NCBI GenBank assembly: GCA_022264855.1
Contig: JABYQU010000023.1
Span: 434,001-498,000, forward strand
Length of the DNA: 64,000 bases
Source: Lenzites betulinus
Lineage: Eukaryota; Basidiomycota; Agaricomycetes; Polyporales; Polyporaceae
Direction: 5' to 3'
The notes under the pieces: model-generated
Told to the model about the DNA's origin: nothing
What the model saw: only the letters and a program-made list of their open reading frames with translations
Database searches by the model: none
Position numbers and translations under genes: made by a program
Part shown: positions 12,258 to 23,547 of the stretch, piece by piece
Position numbering within the stretch: the first letter of the stretch is position 1
How the letters are laid out: the number at the start of each line of letters is the position of its first letter

Positions 12258-13057
12258 TCAGTCCTCCCTGAGCAAGCTACCCATCTCCACACTATCGCCG
12301 GCGTCGGGCGCTGCTGCCACCACGAGGCCCTCGTTCATCTCCCTTTTTACGCACAGCTGTTCCGCAAAAATGACGGTGGCGGCGGTGCTGAGACCTGTGA
12401 CCAGCCAGAAAAACGGCGATATAGGGATTGCGGCGGAGTAGTAGGTCGTGAGGACGAGGTGGTTGAACAGCAGGGTGACGGAGAAATCTAGAATCAATCG
12501 TGGTCTTCGGATAAGCGCATACAGATAGTACACGCTGGTGGGGCAAGGTAAGATTTCCATCGACGCAGTGAATAAGCGAGAAGACGCACTCCGCCACGGA
12601 AGCCGCCATCCAACATATCGCGATGATCCAACATCGGATAGGGTCTATATGCCTGAACGTGGCCTGTGGGGAAGAACCAAGCCCGACTTCCCGGCCTCCA
12701 CTCCAGACCGAGTTCAGGGACCTCCAAGGACCTTCGCCCGGCAACGCACGTGTTGTTGGCCGTCCTGCCATTTCTCGCCAGTCCATGATCATCCCTTCGA
12801 TGCTTTGATTGAGTATAACGCGAGAAGAGTCTCATTGTGAGGCATACCAACATTAGCTGCGCCCCCTTCATATTCCATAGGTCCCGGCTCCGCGAACATG
12901 ACAAGTAATGGTGGGATGAGGAGTGAGAGCGTTATGTAGTGCAGCGTTTGCAGTGATACAATCTGATGGTGTGTAAGATGGGTTAGGGCCGTATTGTGCG
13001 ATAGCCACTCGCCTGTGCAATAATCAGAACAGGATCCCATCCCGTGGATTTCGCCAT
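12258..13057 (-). CDS. SYS1: Golgi membrane protein SYS1
   Basis: Small four-helix Golgi membrane protein that recruits the GTPase Arl3/ARFRP1 in Golgi-endosome trafficking. The start is ATG at 13057, giving MAKSTGWDPVLIIAQ, the conserved WDP opening of the family. Exon 2 continues IVSLQTLHYITLSLL. Further on are RRPRLILDFSVTLLFNHLV and AEQLCVKREMNEG, which match the conserved third and fourth helices and the C-terminal CMRxELxE region of animal SYS1. The first intron begins at 13012 with GC (CACAG then GCGAGT) and ends at a CAG, so it is a GC-AG intron. It joins two phase-0 exons that complete the family motif. Several other small introns follow. Stop at 12258. The neighbours give no functional clue. 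Confidence 0.85.
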
Positions 13058-13334
13058 CGTCGTCGCGGTCAGAGTTAAACGTTAAGGAGCGTGGAGGTCG
13101 CGTTCACCGCCAGCCTAAGGCCAGCCCGGACGGGCGTCTGAATCGTCGGCGAATGCCGATACGCTACTGAACGATTTCGGAGGTCTCGCTTAGAGTTGCG
13201 AGTTACTACAACATTTGGCCTAGGCCTCTTTTACGAGCTAGTCATCCTTGCGCTACAACCTGCCAGTCAACAGCTGCTCGACGCTTGCTTCCAACACCTG
13301 TCTATATACCCACTCTGCCCCGGGTGTTTCTTTA

Positions 13335-14764
13335 ATGCCTCTGGTTCACGAGATATCGATCAACTTCCCGGAAGAGCTCTATCCTGGAGGATTTGAATCT
13401 TTCGAATACTACGTTTTGCTGCACGAAGAGCTATTCTATGACTATCGCCAACCACCTGACTTCCGTGAGCTGTACACCAGTCTACAGCAGAGAATTAAGG
13501 CCTTCCCGGCCCATCGTATAAAGCGTGGGGTGCAGCAGCAGGATGCGGACATGATGCTTGAGCACTGTATACGGTACGCGTGATTCTCTGGCCCACTCTT
13601 CGGGGTATCCTCGAGTGGTCTCCTTACACGGTAAGCTCGCTAATGGCTTGATGCTGATTTGTTATGGGAGCAGAACCTTGTCCTTCTGCGAAATCGACAT
13701 AACTACAAGAGTTGCAGGGGAACTGAGCGAGTTCCTACGACTCCTTTGCGGCCTTGTCAAAGTCAATGGACCCAATCAAGACGACGAGTTCGACAACATC
13801 AAGAATCATTCTTACCAGAACCAACTCCGCGCCTTCGCTGCGAACGCGTACCACTACTTCTACGCATACTGGCTCGTCCCCCCCAGTGCGGCCGTGCAGT
13901 CCCCCGACATCATCTACAACGCCGCGTTTTCCGCAAACGTGTGCGCCAAGAGCGGGTTCGTTCCGCCCGTCGCCATCAATCTCGCCCGGTGGCTTGCGAC
14001 GACCAAGGCGCGGACTGGCGTCGACTTGCGCGCGACGCAGAAGTTCAAGGAGCTGAAACCTTTATGGGACGCGTATGAGGAATACCTCACGCGCCTCCAA
14101 AAACAAGAGCTTGCCCGTCTTCTCAAGGTAGCGCCACGGCCCAATTGGTATCGTTGTGCCAACGACGGGTGTGACATTCAGGCCATGAGCAGAGGGGCTC
14201 TCAGACGATGTGCGGGCGGCTGTCCTGCGGACGAGAAGCCACACTATTGCAGCGAGTTCTGCCAACGTCGGGTATGTCACACGAGCGTCCGTCACCCTTG
14301 TCCGCAAAGTAGCTGATGGTGCTTACCAGCATTGGACCATCCATCGGGAGTTTTGCAGAACGGGGTCAGCCAATCCACACCCAGGCATCATGAGGGACGA
14401 CGGGGACCCAGCTTGGATCGACGTCGGCGCATTCCGTCCGAGAGTAATTCCGGACAAGGAGCACGAGCACGACTGGCCGCTTTTTGCAGAGCGCGAGGGC
14501 GCCGAGATCTTCGTCGACATCGCCCATGATAGCCCGTACCGTAAAGGTGATATCTTCCGCGTCCGGACGCGCACGCTTAGCCCCGCTTGCTTGAAGGCGT
14601 ATAAGAGACTGTGGACCTCTGAGCTGCCAGCGGCCGCTCGGAAACTTATTGACGGCGGTGGGTGCTCACAGTCGATCCGGCGTTGTTGGATGTGTGAGAC
14701 TGACTGCCGTGTAGGACTGCTAGATCCCCCGGATAACATGGGTTTCCCTAGACGGCCGACCTGA
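13335..14764 (+). CDS. MYND-type zinc finger protein (C-terminal finger)
   Basis: Protein of roughly 430 residues starting at ATG 13335 (MPLVHEISINFPEELYPGG). An intron leaves at 13569 (GTACGC) and rejoins at a CAG near 13673 in frame, followed by a long alpha-helical region. The MYND finger lies at about 14153-14362: Cys pairs in CANDGCD and CAGGCP, then YCSEFCQRR, an intron near 14270, then HWTIHREFC, giving the usual C4-C2HC zinc pattern. MYND fingers mediate protein-protein contacts, often in transcriptional regulators. This family is expanded in mushroom-forming fungi and mostly uncharacterised. A C-terminal extension of about 130 residues has no known domain. Stop TGA at 14762. A second MYND gene lies at 57.8 kb with an N-terminal finger. 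Confidence 0.8.
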
Positions 14765-15118
14765 AAGCGATATGTCTCCCTCAGCTCTCATGCCGTCTAG
14801 ACTCTATTGACAGATATTGTAAATAAGAAAGTAATCGAGGCGTAGGGTGTTCTCGTCTGGCCTAGGTCGTAAATTCGACTAGGACTCGGCTCCTGTGAAG
14901 TAGCTTGCGCAACTAAGTTGGACTACTTTCCGCCTGAAAGATATAACATCAAGTAACGAACTTACAAATCTACTAATAGTGTGTACTACGTGGGTTAAGG
15001 TTATGATGCATCGGCGTTCCTGAGCCGGTTAATACTATGTCCAACTTGACCTCCTTTACCAACAACAGTCATCTATGCTGAGGAGGGTCTTGCTCGCAGA
15101 GATCCTGAGGCGGTCTCT
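14765..15118. other. Intergenic, AT-richer, no gene seen
   Basis: Spacer between the MYND gene and the J-domain gene. Frequent stops in all frames; no feature recognised. Confidence 0.5.
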
Positions 15119-15897
15119 ATGAACTTCAGACACTCATCTAGGCTTGTTCCTCGGGGCTCTCGCTGTGCTTCCACTACTAGCTCTTCAACTTACCCATTTC
15201 CTGTCCACGCCCACCCGACCCCTCACCAAATATTCCATCTTTCTGCAGGAGCAACTCAGCAACAAATCAAATCTAGATGTGAGGAGCTGATGGCCGTGCA
15301 AACGAACCCACCTCCGCTGACTCGTTGTAGACTATGAGTTAGTGCGGATACACCACCCTGACTCTCCCCACGGACGCAACCTTTCGCCTTCTGTCCGGCA
15401 TTGCCGCTTTCAGTCTATCACTGCTGCTTACGACACTCTACGGGGAAAATGTACCAGCACGAACGGCCCGGTTGATATATATCGCGCGGAGCTGGACAGG
15501 CGAAGACGTGCCCGCGCTGCGTACGAGGCGTCGCGAACTCAATCATATCCGCGGGGTCCGGAGTGGTCCGCCAGTGCCGATGACCGATGGAAGGATAGGA
15601 TCATCCTCTTCGTGGGCATACTTGTGCGTATCTACTGCCCCGTATTCGCTCGGTCTACTCACGGCGGCTCACGCCGAGTAGGCACTCGGTGCTGGATTAG
15701 GTCCCGCGCTTGTTTGGCCGGGGTATAGTGCATCGTACCAGGCGCATGTATCAGCAGCGAAGAACCTCGCGCAGGCGCGTCGAGAGGCACGCGAGTACGG
15801 GGAAGAGAGGCGGAAGGAGATTCGGCGACGGGTGCAGGAGTACAACGATCTGAAGAACTCAAGTGAACGCTCGTCGGACGGAGAGGAAGGAACTTAG
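15119..15897 (+). CDS. Membrane-anchored J-domain (DnaJ-like) protein, probably mitochondrial
   Basis: Hsp40-type co-chaperone. The start is ATG 15119, because an ATG at 15075 meets a stop after 15 codons. The N-terminus (MNFRHSSRLVPRGSRC) is basic and hydroxylated, like a mitochondrial presequence. The J domain begins at HPTPHQIFHLSAGATQQQI and crosses an intron (donor at 15278). It then has YYELVRIHHPDSPHG, with the HPD tripeptide needed to stimulate Hsp70, then FQSITAAYDTLRG. After a linker a hydrophobic helix (IILFVGILALGAGLGPALV) spans a second intron (about 15624-15680). The C-terminus is a charged helix rich in Arg and Glu, ending at TAG 15895. Such single-helix J proteins occur in fungal mitochondria; location is inferred. 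The Hsp70 partner is unknown. Confidence 0.75.
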
Positions 15898-16625
15898 CCC
15901 CCGCGGTGTGTGGATTGTATTAAGATGTACCATGTTAGACCACCGGCCGGGCCTCGCTCACTCTATGCTGAAAGTCAAGAGACGACCTGGTTGTATTTAT
16001 TCCTATGTGTGGAGAGCTCAAAGCTCTGTCCGAACTGAAAGTCTGCTCTTTTTGTCTTCGCCAGAACAGTCCCCGGTCAGTAATTGCCCATGCATCGCAC
16101 ATGTGCATGTCATGCTGAAGTGTTCAATATCTATTCTACAGATACTTATGGCTACATTGCTGCTAGCTACCCGTTCAATGGTTATTCACCGCCGCTGGTC
16201 CATCAGGATCGCAAACTGTTAAGCTGTCAAGCTTAGGGGGGCGGGCCGCTCGAATCCATCAATGAGATCTCCTCTGCAACCTTCTCCCATTGAGACGTAT
16301 GTCAAGTCATGGTGTACCTGTGACCACTCTTTCCTACGGGCACACGAGGGGACAGAGAAGCCGCAATATACGGGCGCCTGACAGAATACATTTGATCCCG
16401 TTCAGCCTAACCTATGAGAAGCCCACAAGAAGATGCTGATCGCAGTATGTCGAAGCCATCGGTCCCGGCGCACATACTTTCGTAGCTGGCCCGGGAGGCA
16501 TCACAGCAGGGATTTGATGGCCGTAGAGATACAGACTGCTTGCGCATGGCTGCAAGGATGCATACGATCTGGTATATATCTCGCATGTCCACGCTGTCCA
16601 CTGTGAGCATCCTTACCGCTCTACC
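15898..16625. other. Intergenic spacer at the outer edge of the left duplicated arm
   Basis: No supported gene. Weak similarity to the mirrored upstream region of the DUF6533 gene at 38.9 kb is visible only in the last 30-60 bases before the start codon, so the duplicated arm seems to end here. Confidence 0.4.
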
Positions 16626-18491
16626 ATGTCTGATACTGACGCTATTGCCCAGTTGATCGCCTCATACACAATAAGGTATGGACTTCTCCTGTGGCTCAGG
16701 TGGGGATTTCAATTCACCTCTCGTTGTGTCGTGCAGTCTTGAAGCAACCAGACTGTTTATGGGGGCAGGCGGTGAGTCACGCGCGATTACACATGCCTGT
16801 GAAGGCGAGGCTGACCCTACGGGCGGGCCAAGCCCTCCTTGTGTATGACTTTGCCTTGACGTTCGACCAAGAAATCGACCTGTTTTGGCGACGCAAAGTG
16901 ACCGGCGCGACCATCTTATTCCTCGGAACAAGATACACGGCCATTCTCAGCTTCATCTTTGAGCTGCTATCTGTTCCTCATGTGTCCGATCGCGTACGTC
17001 GTGAACTGCTGCTCATGTTCTGTATCTCCGATATCTAACCGTTAGGCTACAGACGTAAGTTGCTCTTCACATGCACATCACCAATATCAAGATTGTCACG
17101 TATACGTCCGTGTCCCAGTTGCGCAGGGCTCGTAAGAACACAGGCTGCGATTGACATAAGTCAACTCCCTTTCTGGGCGGGTATGTCTTCACGTCTCGGA
17201 CGGCACGCGCATGCTTATCCCCGTCGCTTAGCATTCTCTGCGCTACGAGCCATCGCGCTGAGTGGCATGAATTGGTCTTTGGGCATTTTGGTCTTCGTCA
17301 TGGGCCTCACCCCTTTCATCGTGAATATAGTAAGCGCAGGTATAGTTTCTTATAACGTGGCATCGTCCATGATACTTTATCGTAAGTGGCAGGCGTTCGG
17401 CGAGCACCTATCTGGAGCAAACGATCCATATTTCGGCTGCGGCGCCGTCGAAACGCCCTTCTCATGGAAAATCATGTAAGTGACTTACTTCATCGCGTCT
17501 AATTGTCTTATTCACTGTATCTCTCAGGGGTACCACCGCGTTTGCTATCACACATCATCTAGCTCATGACATCGCGTTACAGGTGTCCCATTAGCGCGCG
17601 GCCCCGTCATCATCGCTGATATGATAGTCGTTTTCATCACTTGGAGGACATGGACCAGAGGCAGGGGCCACAACATATCTGGGCTCGTACCTACGCTGTC
17701 AGAAGTGCTCATGTATAATGGTATGTCTCGCTCTAGCTGATTGTGTTAATTGTCGCTGTTTTGTTTGGCTGACGTTGAATATGCCCAGGGACAATATACT
17801 TCCTGTGAGTCTGCGAAGCTGACTTCGGCACCACTATCTAGCTCAAAATTCGCGTGTATCGCTAAAGAATCGTCAGCATTTGCAACACCATCCACCTCGT
17901 ACTGTCCGTAATGTCTGTACGTATCTCCGCCGCTTCCCGTATTCCCCAGGACCACGAAACATCCATAGTTTACATTCACATCGGTAGATGATAGGCCCAT
18001 ATGCAAACAACAGTATAGTGACAGGCCTGACCGACCCGTGAGTACGCCGTATCTGACACGAATTCTTCATGCGATACACCATCTCACACCTGTTATCCCC
18101 CGTCTACTCAAGCCTCACCGCTATCCTCATATGGCGCTTCCTCCTTGCCCTCCAACGCGCCAACCAGGCCGGACGGGGGAACGGCGCGCACCCTTCCTAT
18201 GACGACGGGGCGACGGGCGGTGCAGGCACCGGACACGACACGCTGCGGTTTGCGTCCGTCGTGATTGGGTCCATCGGAGAGTCCCTCATAAGCCATTCTG
18301 ACTACGACTCGTCAGAGTTGGACCCGGACGGCACGTTGGACGACGAGGCCGACCACCAGGCCTCGGAATCCCGCAACAAAGACGGGCGCCAGTTCGAGCA
18401 GGATGCCGTCCTGGCGGAGACATCCATAGAGCTGACCTCGGCACGCGGAACTAGGGATGTCGACTGTGGAGGTTTAGGGTCTCGGTGCTAA
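16626..18491 (+). CDS. DUF6533 seven-helix membrane protein, copy 1
   Basis: Fungal integral membrane protein of unknown function; the DUF6533 family is expanded in Agaricomycetes and has a GPCR-like helix count. The start is ATG 16626 (MSDTDAIAQLIASYT). After short introns come the signature LVYDFALTFDQEIDLFW and RRKVTGATILFLGTRY (16840-16935), then ALRAIALSGMNWSLG (17245), a loop with FGCGAVETP (17435), DMIVVFITWRTW (17620) and SICNTIHLVLSV (17873-17915). After the last helix (LSPVYSSLTAILIWRFLLAL, about 18085) follows an acidic cytosolic tail ending at TAA 18489. At least seven introns. It is the mirror copy of the gene at 37.0-38.9 kb, with which it shares the tail motif FASVVIGSIGESL. 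Confidence 0.8.
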
Positions 18492-18699
18492 GAGGTATAC
18501 AGCCTCCCAGCTGTTGCGCAGGTCGCCCGTCGACTGCCATGTATCCATTATCTCAGCAGGACACAACATACGAAGTGGCCTTGCGTACGCCTTACGATTT
18601 GCGCCCGAGAACAGCTGACTTCCTCGCACATAGCCGTGAGCTCTGGCTAACGCCTGATCGGCATTGGTGAGAAACATCCCTACTGCTGTGCACACCGGA

Positions 18700-18960
18700 C
18701 ACTTACTCCACTCCAATTTAGCTGCGGCCGAACGCCCAAAATGAACCCCAAAGCCAGCTCGCTGACGGTCAGCAGCGCATGGCGGCGTGCCACAATGCTG
18801 CTTCGCGACGACCTTCACATCGACGCCCGACGTCGATCGGACGATGCACTGCAGGTAGGCTTGGTATGGCGTCACCTCTCCGCACACGCAGCGGGGGACG
18901 CCCACGCACAACGATGGTTCATCAACAATATGGGGAGTGTACTGAGGTAAGCTGTGAGCT
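18700..18960 (-). pseudogene. Cysteine-rich patch conserved in both arms (possible small secreted protein remnant)
   Basis: The minus-strand frame reads PRCVCGEVTPYQAYLQCIV, a pattern (CxCGE, Y..CL.CIV) reminiscent of small secreted Cys-rich proteins of basidiomycetes. It is followed by an open frame with a further CxxC. The mirrored plus-strand copy at 36.6 kb keeps the same frame, with YQACLQCIV. I find no signal peptide or complete exon set in either copy, and the opposite strand is also open, so this may be a remnant or merely conserved by recent duplication. Confidence 0.3.
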
Positions 18961-19482
18961 CAAATACACATTTGTATCCACTATGATCATTCCTGTATGT
19001 ACAGGTCGATGTGGCGGGACTTTGAAACACTGCTGATTCGATTACAGCTCGAACGGTGGGGAGCGTCCGCTGGCTGCATGTTGAGCAATAAGCCTGCTCA
19101 ATGTTTGCCATGTTCACCCGACGTCGGTCGGAAAACGACAGTGATCAAGTACTGCATCGCGTCACCACCCCACATACGCGGCGAGGTATGATACCTCCGG
19201 TGAAGTTCCATCGGCAGCAAGTGGGTCCCCTCGCAGACCGGAGAGGTCACTTGTGTAAGGCTAAGTCAAGCTCGAAGGTGGAGTCCTCTTCGCTTACCAG
19301 ACCATGAAACAGAGTGAGGTGGAGTGCTTATTCGATACATTGAATTCTCAGACGCTGTGGGTACCGGACGAACGCTCGAGACGAAAGGACTGTGCGCCCA
19401 GGCTACGGAAGCGTCCACGGGGGCAGAGACTTGGGTGCTCGAGCAGACAAGTCCAGCACACGCCTGAGGGATGGTAAAACGT

Positions 19483-19489
19483 ATATAAA
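19483..19489 (+). promoter_or_regulatory. TATA box of secreted-protein gene, copy 1
   Basis: TATATAA about 100 bases upstream of the start codon at 19591. The same element, in mirror image, precedes copy 2 at 36.04 kb. Confidence 0.6.
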
Positions 19490-19590
19490 CCCCCACATCG
19501 TCGCTGGACCATCTTCATTCCACCAGCCTCTCAAGCATATTCGACCAAGCACCTCACCACTCGCACTCTTACCTACCCACCGCTACCAAT

Positions 19591-20196
19591 ATGCGCTTCT
19601 CCGCCATCCTCGCTCTCGTCACCTCCCTCGCCCTCGTCTCCGCCACTCCATCCCCCGCTGCAGACTCGTCGCTCGTCGCCCGCTCCGGCGACGGCAGCAT
19701 CGAGCTTGCCAAGCGTTCCGGGTGTGGCTCGACGGGCCCGCTCGGCGACGGCCACTTTATCTGGTGGATCACGGCGTCGTGCACCCCGGGCACGCAGAAG
19801 TGGGTCTAACACGTCCTTCCGCCTCCAGAATACGCAACTTACAAATCTTCAATCATGTAGGACCTGCCAGGTGACAGACAAGACCGGTTGTCTTCCCGGC
19901 GATACCAGCAAGATCGGGTCTGTCGAAGTTGACGTACGCTATGCCTTGGCTTGTGTCGATACGGTGATGGAGCTGACACCCTGCTTGCGACAGAACCCGG
20001 ACGACACGACGCAGATCGCGAAGAAGAGTGGCACGAACACGCTGCCTTTCACGTGCCCTCCGGGCGGGCAAGTGCGCTGCCAGGCGAACTTCAACGACAA
20101 TGACGATGGTCCGAGCTACAGCCTCCGCGGTAGGCCCCTTCGCATATTCTGTTGTCGAGGAATATGGCTGATATCATATTGTTGGCAGTGTTCTAA
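19591..20196 (+). CDS. Six-cysteine small secreted protein with Kex2 site, copy 1
   Basis: Precursor of 141 residues from four exons: 19591-19799, 19861-19933, 19994-20129 and 20189-20196; the last exon is only 8 bases and supplies the stop. A signal peptide (MRFSAILALVTSLALVSA) is followed by a short Ser/Ala-rich propeptide ending in Lys-Arg at residues 41-42, a Kex2 processing site. The mature part of about 99 residues starts SGCGSTGPLGDGHFIWW. It has six Cys, including TCQVTDKTGC and FTCPPGGQVRC, and ends in an acidic Asn/Asp segment. I recognise no family. It may be an effector-like, antimicrobial or signalling peptide; the sequence does not say which. Introns were placed by matching both copies: donors GTGGGT, GTACGC and GTAGGC are conserved in the mirror gene at 35.3-35.9 kb. 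Confidence 0.75.
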
Positions 20197-20426
20197 GCGA
20201 GCTATGCGTAAACACTTGCTGTACTATCTCGGGGCCCGACAAGCCCATGTAACGGCTCTGCTATGTAACATTGTAATGACTTCTGTGCTCTTGATATTGT
20301 GTAATCGAGCGATGCATATGTCATTCGCTTTGACGCAGATATTTGCGCGGGCTATTTGTCGTTAGTGAGACACTACAACCAAGCGATGCAAACAGCACTC
20401 AAACCTTGCCTGGCTACCTTCGCGTA

Positions 20427-22899
20427 CTAACAATCCTGCTGGGCTGCTTTGATGATGTCTGCCGCCTTCTCCGCGATGCCGTACAGCGAACTTGTCAGAT
20501 GCGCGCTGATCTGGATGGGCATGACCGACGCATCTATCACGCGCACGTTGGTCGTGTCGTACACCTTCAGATGCGCGTCGACCACACCTGTAAGCAAGGT
20601 AGGGTCAGCCGGCGCCCGCTCACCGAGCACGAGAAGGTAGAGAGTTCGTGCGAAGCGACAGACATACCGCCAAGGTCGCGGCGCATCATGGCGGAGGTCC
20701 CGATGGGGTGCGCAACGGACGAGAAGCCGGCGTCGCCCGGTTGCACAATCCACTTCTCCCAGTCTGCGTCGGAGCCGCCGTCGCCGTTGTCCGGGACGAC
20801 TGTGAGCCCTGGCGCGATCTCGCCGACGGACAGCGTGCTGGCACAGTTTCCGTTATATGACGGTGCGTCTACAGGGAGTTGGTGGGACTTACCCGAGAGG
20901 AGGACTGTGAAGGACTCTGCGCGCAAGGCGTGCGGCGGCGATTTGCACTGAGAGGTCAAAGTCTACGCTGAAGTAGTTCACGTTGACACTGGGCTTGATA
21001 AACGGGTCTTTGGACTAGTGGGAGGAGCAGAAGATACTGTTAGCGTGATACACAACTTGGACATCGCTAAACACGAAAACCTACTATGATAGTCACGTTG
21101 CCCCTGCTGAACGGTAGAAGCTGCCAAATGACGATGGCAGGATCGCTAAGCTACATGAGCACTTCCACGAGCGCTGGTAATCCTTTGCAACGTACTCGGG
21201 AAGAGCCACGTCGAACAACAGCTCAGCGAGGGGAGCTAAAGCGAAAGAATGCATGTCAGCTGCTGTACGGTTTCGATAATTAAAAGGAATATGCCAACCG
21301 TTGTTTTTGATGATCAGGTCTGCTTGAATGTTGAATATCGTGCGTAGCGCATCCGCGGACAGCGCAGAGCTGGCTTGCGAGGTTGCCCAGGTCGATAGGG
21401 AAGATTGTATTGTTCGAACCGCGGCTGCGGCGTTATCCCCGAAGAGCTGGTAGATATTTGGAAAGGCTATGGCGTCCGCAGGGCCATCGCCCTCAGGATC
21501 GAATCCGTTGCCTTGCATCCCGAGCGCGTTCAATGTCTAGTAATTGACCGTTCTACGTGAGCGGTGCTTGGTGTTGTGTTTGTGGGCGTCACAACGCGCG
21601 TACCTGCTCTTGAAGGTTTCTACCCACTCCCTTCAAATCGATTATCGCAGGTATACCGAGTGAGGTAAGAACATCGGGGTCGCCGACTCCTGAATGTTGC
21701 AGGAACGCGGGTGTCTGTGTACCCACCGGGATCATGTCAATAATATCAAAAAGTAACATTGAATATCTTTACCTGTATCGTGCCAGCAGAGACGATGACC
21801 TCGCGACGCGCGAACGCTTGATACCGTGCACCACTGCCGTCCGATGCTGCAAACTCAACCCCGACGGCGGTGTATGGGGCCTTCTTTCCATCGAATATTA
21901 TTTTAGTTGCCATATGCTGGATAAGCAGGGTCCACCCCTTCCGACGGTTCTCCACAGGAGTGTAGTACGCCTCAATTGCAGACGACCGGTGGTCGTCGGC
22001 ATGCCAGTTTATGCTCTACGGACAAGACTAGATCAGCATCGATGGAACTATACACAACTTCTACGCATGTAATTCACCAAGGGCGTGATTGAGACGCAGT
22101 TCGGATTGCCCCCATTGAGGTCTTTGAAGTGGGGCATTCCAGTGAGATTGACCACAGTATCCACAAACGCTTTTTGCTGGGGGCCGCCGTACATTGCGTT
22201 CGGGTACGTAGCCTGCACCGGGCCCTTCGTGCCGTGATACGACGGAATAGAGGCTGCGCCTTTAGCGCGCTGCTGTGCATTCGGCGCGGAGAATCCCTCC
22301 GCCTGGGACCGTAATCAGACGCAGCTCGACATACTAGTAGCGAGCATACCTTCTTCATGTACGCGAACAGGTTGTCCCAGTTCCACCCGACGTTGGCCTC
22401 TTCGGGCTCCAGAAGCTTAGAAAACGCGTCGTACTGTGCAGCCAAACCACGCGTCCAGTCTGCGCCATTGATGGAGCTGCTTCCGCCAAGAGTCTTTCCA
22501 CTGAGAAAATTCAGCACGCAGCATGGGAGATCGATGCAATTATGTTCGTCAGAGCACTGACCCGTGAATTACTTTCCCCTGGTCTGCCGGCCAGGCCCAG
22601 TCCAGAGGGCCGTTGAACAGGTTCGGGAAGTTGAGGACATTGACGACATCGGGGTTGGTCCTGTTGTCGCCGCCAACCTCAATCGTGAGGATCGTGAGGG
22701 AAGAGTTCTCAGCGAGTCGAGCTGCAACAGTAGTCCCCGCCGTGCCGCCGCCTACAACGATATAGTCAAACGTTAATCCACTTGCTGCGGATGGGTCAGT
22801 GGTGATGCCAGAAACGTGTCCCTGCGTGTCTGAGAGCGCTCCAGAAATGCACCAGGCTAGCAAAGCGAAGGGCACAAGTTTAGCAGAAAGACCATGCAT
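20427..22899 (-). CDS. Secreted GMC oxidoreductase, copy A
   Basis: FAD-dependent glucose-methanol-choline family oxidase or dehydrogenase. In mushrooms such enzymes (aryl-alcohol, glucose and related oxidases) act outside the cell and yield H2O2; the substrate is not predictable here. The start is ATG 22899 (MHGLSAKLVPFALL), with a signal peptide. The Rossmann FAD motif is DYIVVGGGTAGTTVAARLAE. GMC signature 1 is GKTLGGSSSINGADW (about 22495) and signature 2 is GTIQ, joined through an intron to TPAFLQHSGVG (about 21700-21790). The C-terminal domain has AHPIGTSAMMRRDLGG and SAHLTSSLYG, each supplying one of the catalytic His pair. At least nine introns; one of 63 bases at about 21237-21299 is inferred from indels between copies. 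No disabling break seen. Stop TAG at 20429-20427. Confidence 0.87.
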
Positions 22900-22947
22900 G
22901 AGCACAACAGGACAGGGATCTGAGTTGGTGAAAGGTATGACAGCACC

Positions 22948-22955
22948 TTTATAAA
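22948..22955 (-). promoter_or_regulatory. TATA box of GMC copy A
   Basis: TTTATAAA about 50 bases upstream of the start at 22899; conserved in the other two GMC promoters (26479 and 32381). Confidence 0.55.
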
Positions 22956-23547
22956 CTTTGGGCCGCGGAGATGGGGCGTATCAGAACAAGCTGTCGGAAA
23001 AGCTGGAGGCAAGGTCAGTGGCATCAGCGCTACGGCAGTCATGAGGCAGACTCTAGAGTAAGTACTAAGGGACCATAGTCACCCGCGACACTGATTGATT
23101 AGGTTCATGGATATATCTGGTTACAGAGGCTTGGTCATTACGGCGGTCCATACGGTGTTCTGTCTTCTGTGTTAGACAGGCGTGAGAGCCCGGCGGCGTG
23201 TATTAGCGTCAACAATGTGCATTGAGCCCCGATGATACTGTCTGGAGTTACAGTCGGAGTAACGATGTACCGCTCGAGGCTCAGAACTTCGTATATGGCG
23301 CAAGGAGTCCCTAGCTAGTAAACTTGAGAGCTGCGGTCCGAGTTCATGACTCCGGTGGGGCCAAGTTCCCGGCCCTCGATTCGTACGTCTGGCATCTGAG
23401 CCGAGAAAATCAGAAAACTGCACTGAAGCGCGTGTCGACCGCGGTCTAAGCGTGACGTTGACTGGTCAGTACAGTACTTACGCTGCGTTGACGTTGCGGG
23501 AGGAGGAGAGGAGGTCGGCACGTGCACTGCACGCGCGCGTGGCTTTG

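Noticed and set aside
17746..18082. Minus-strand frames inside DUF6533 copy 1
   Set aside because: The plus strand holds the SICNTIHLVL helix and conserved splice sites of the DUF6533 gene, also seen in copy 3, so the minus frames are shadows.
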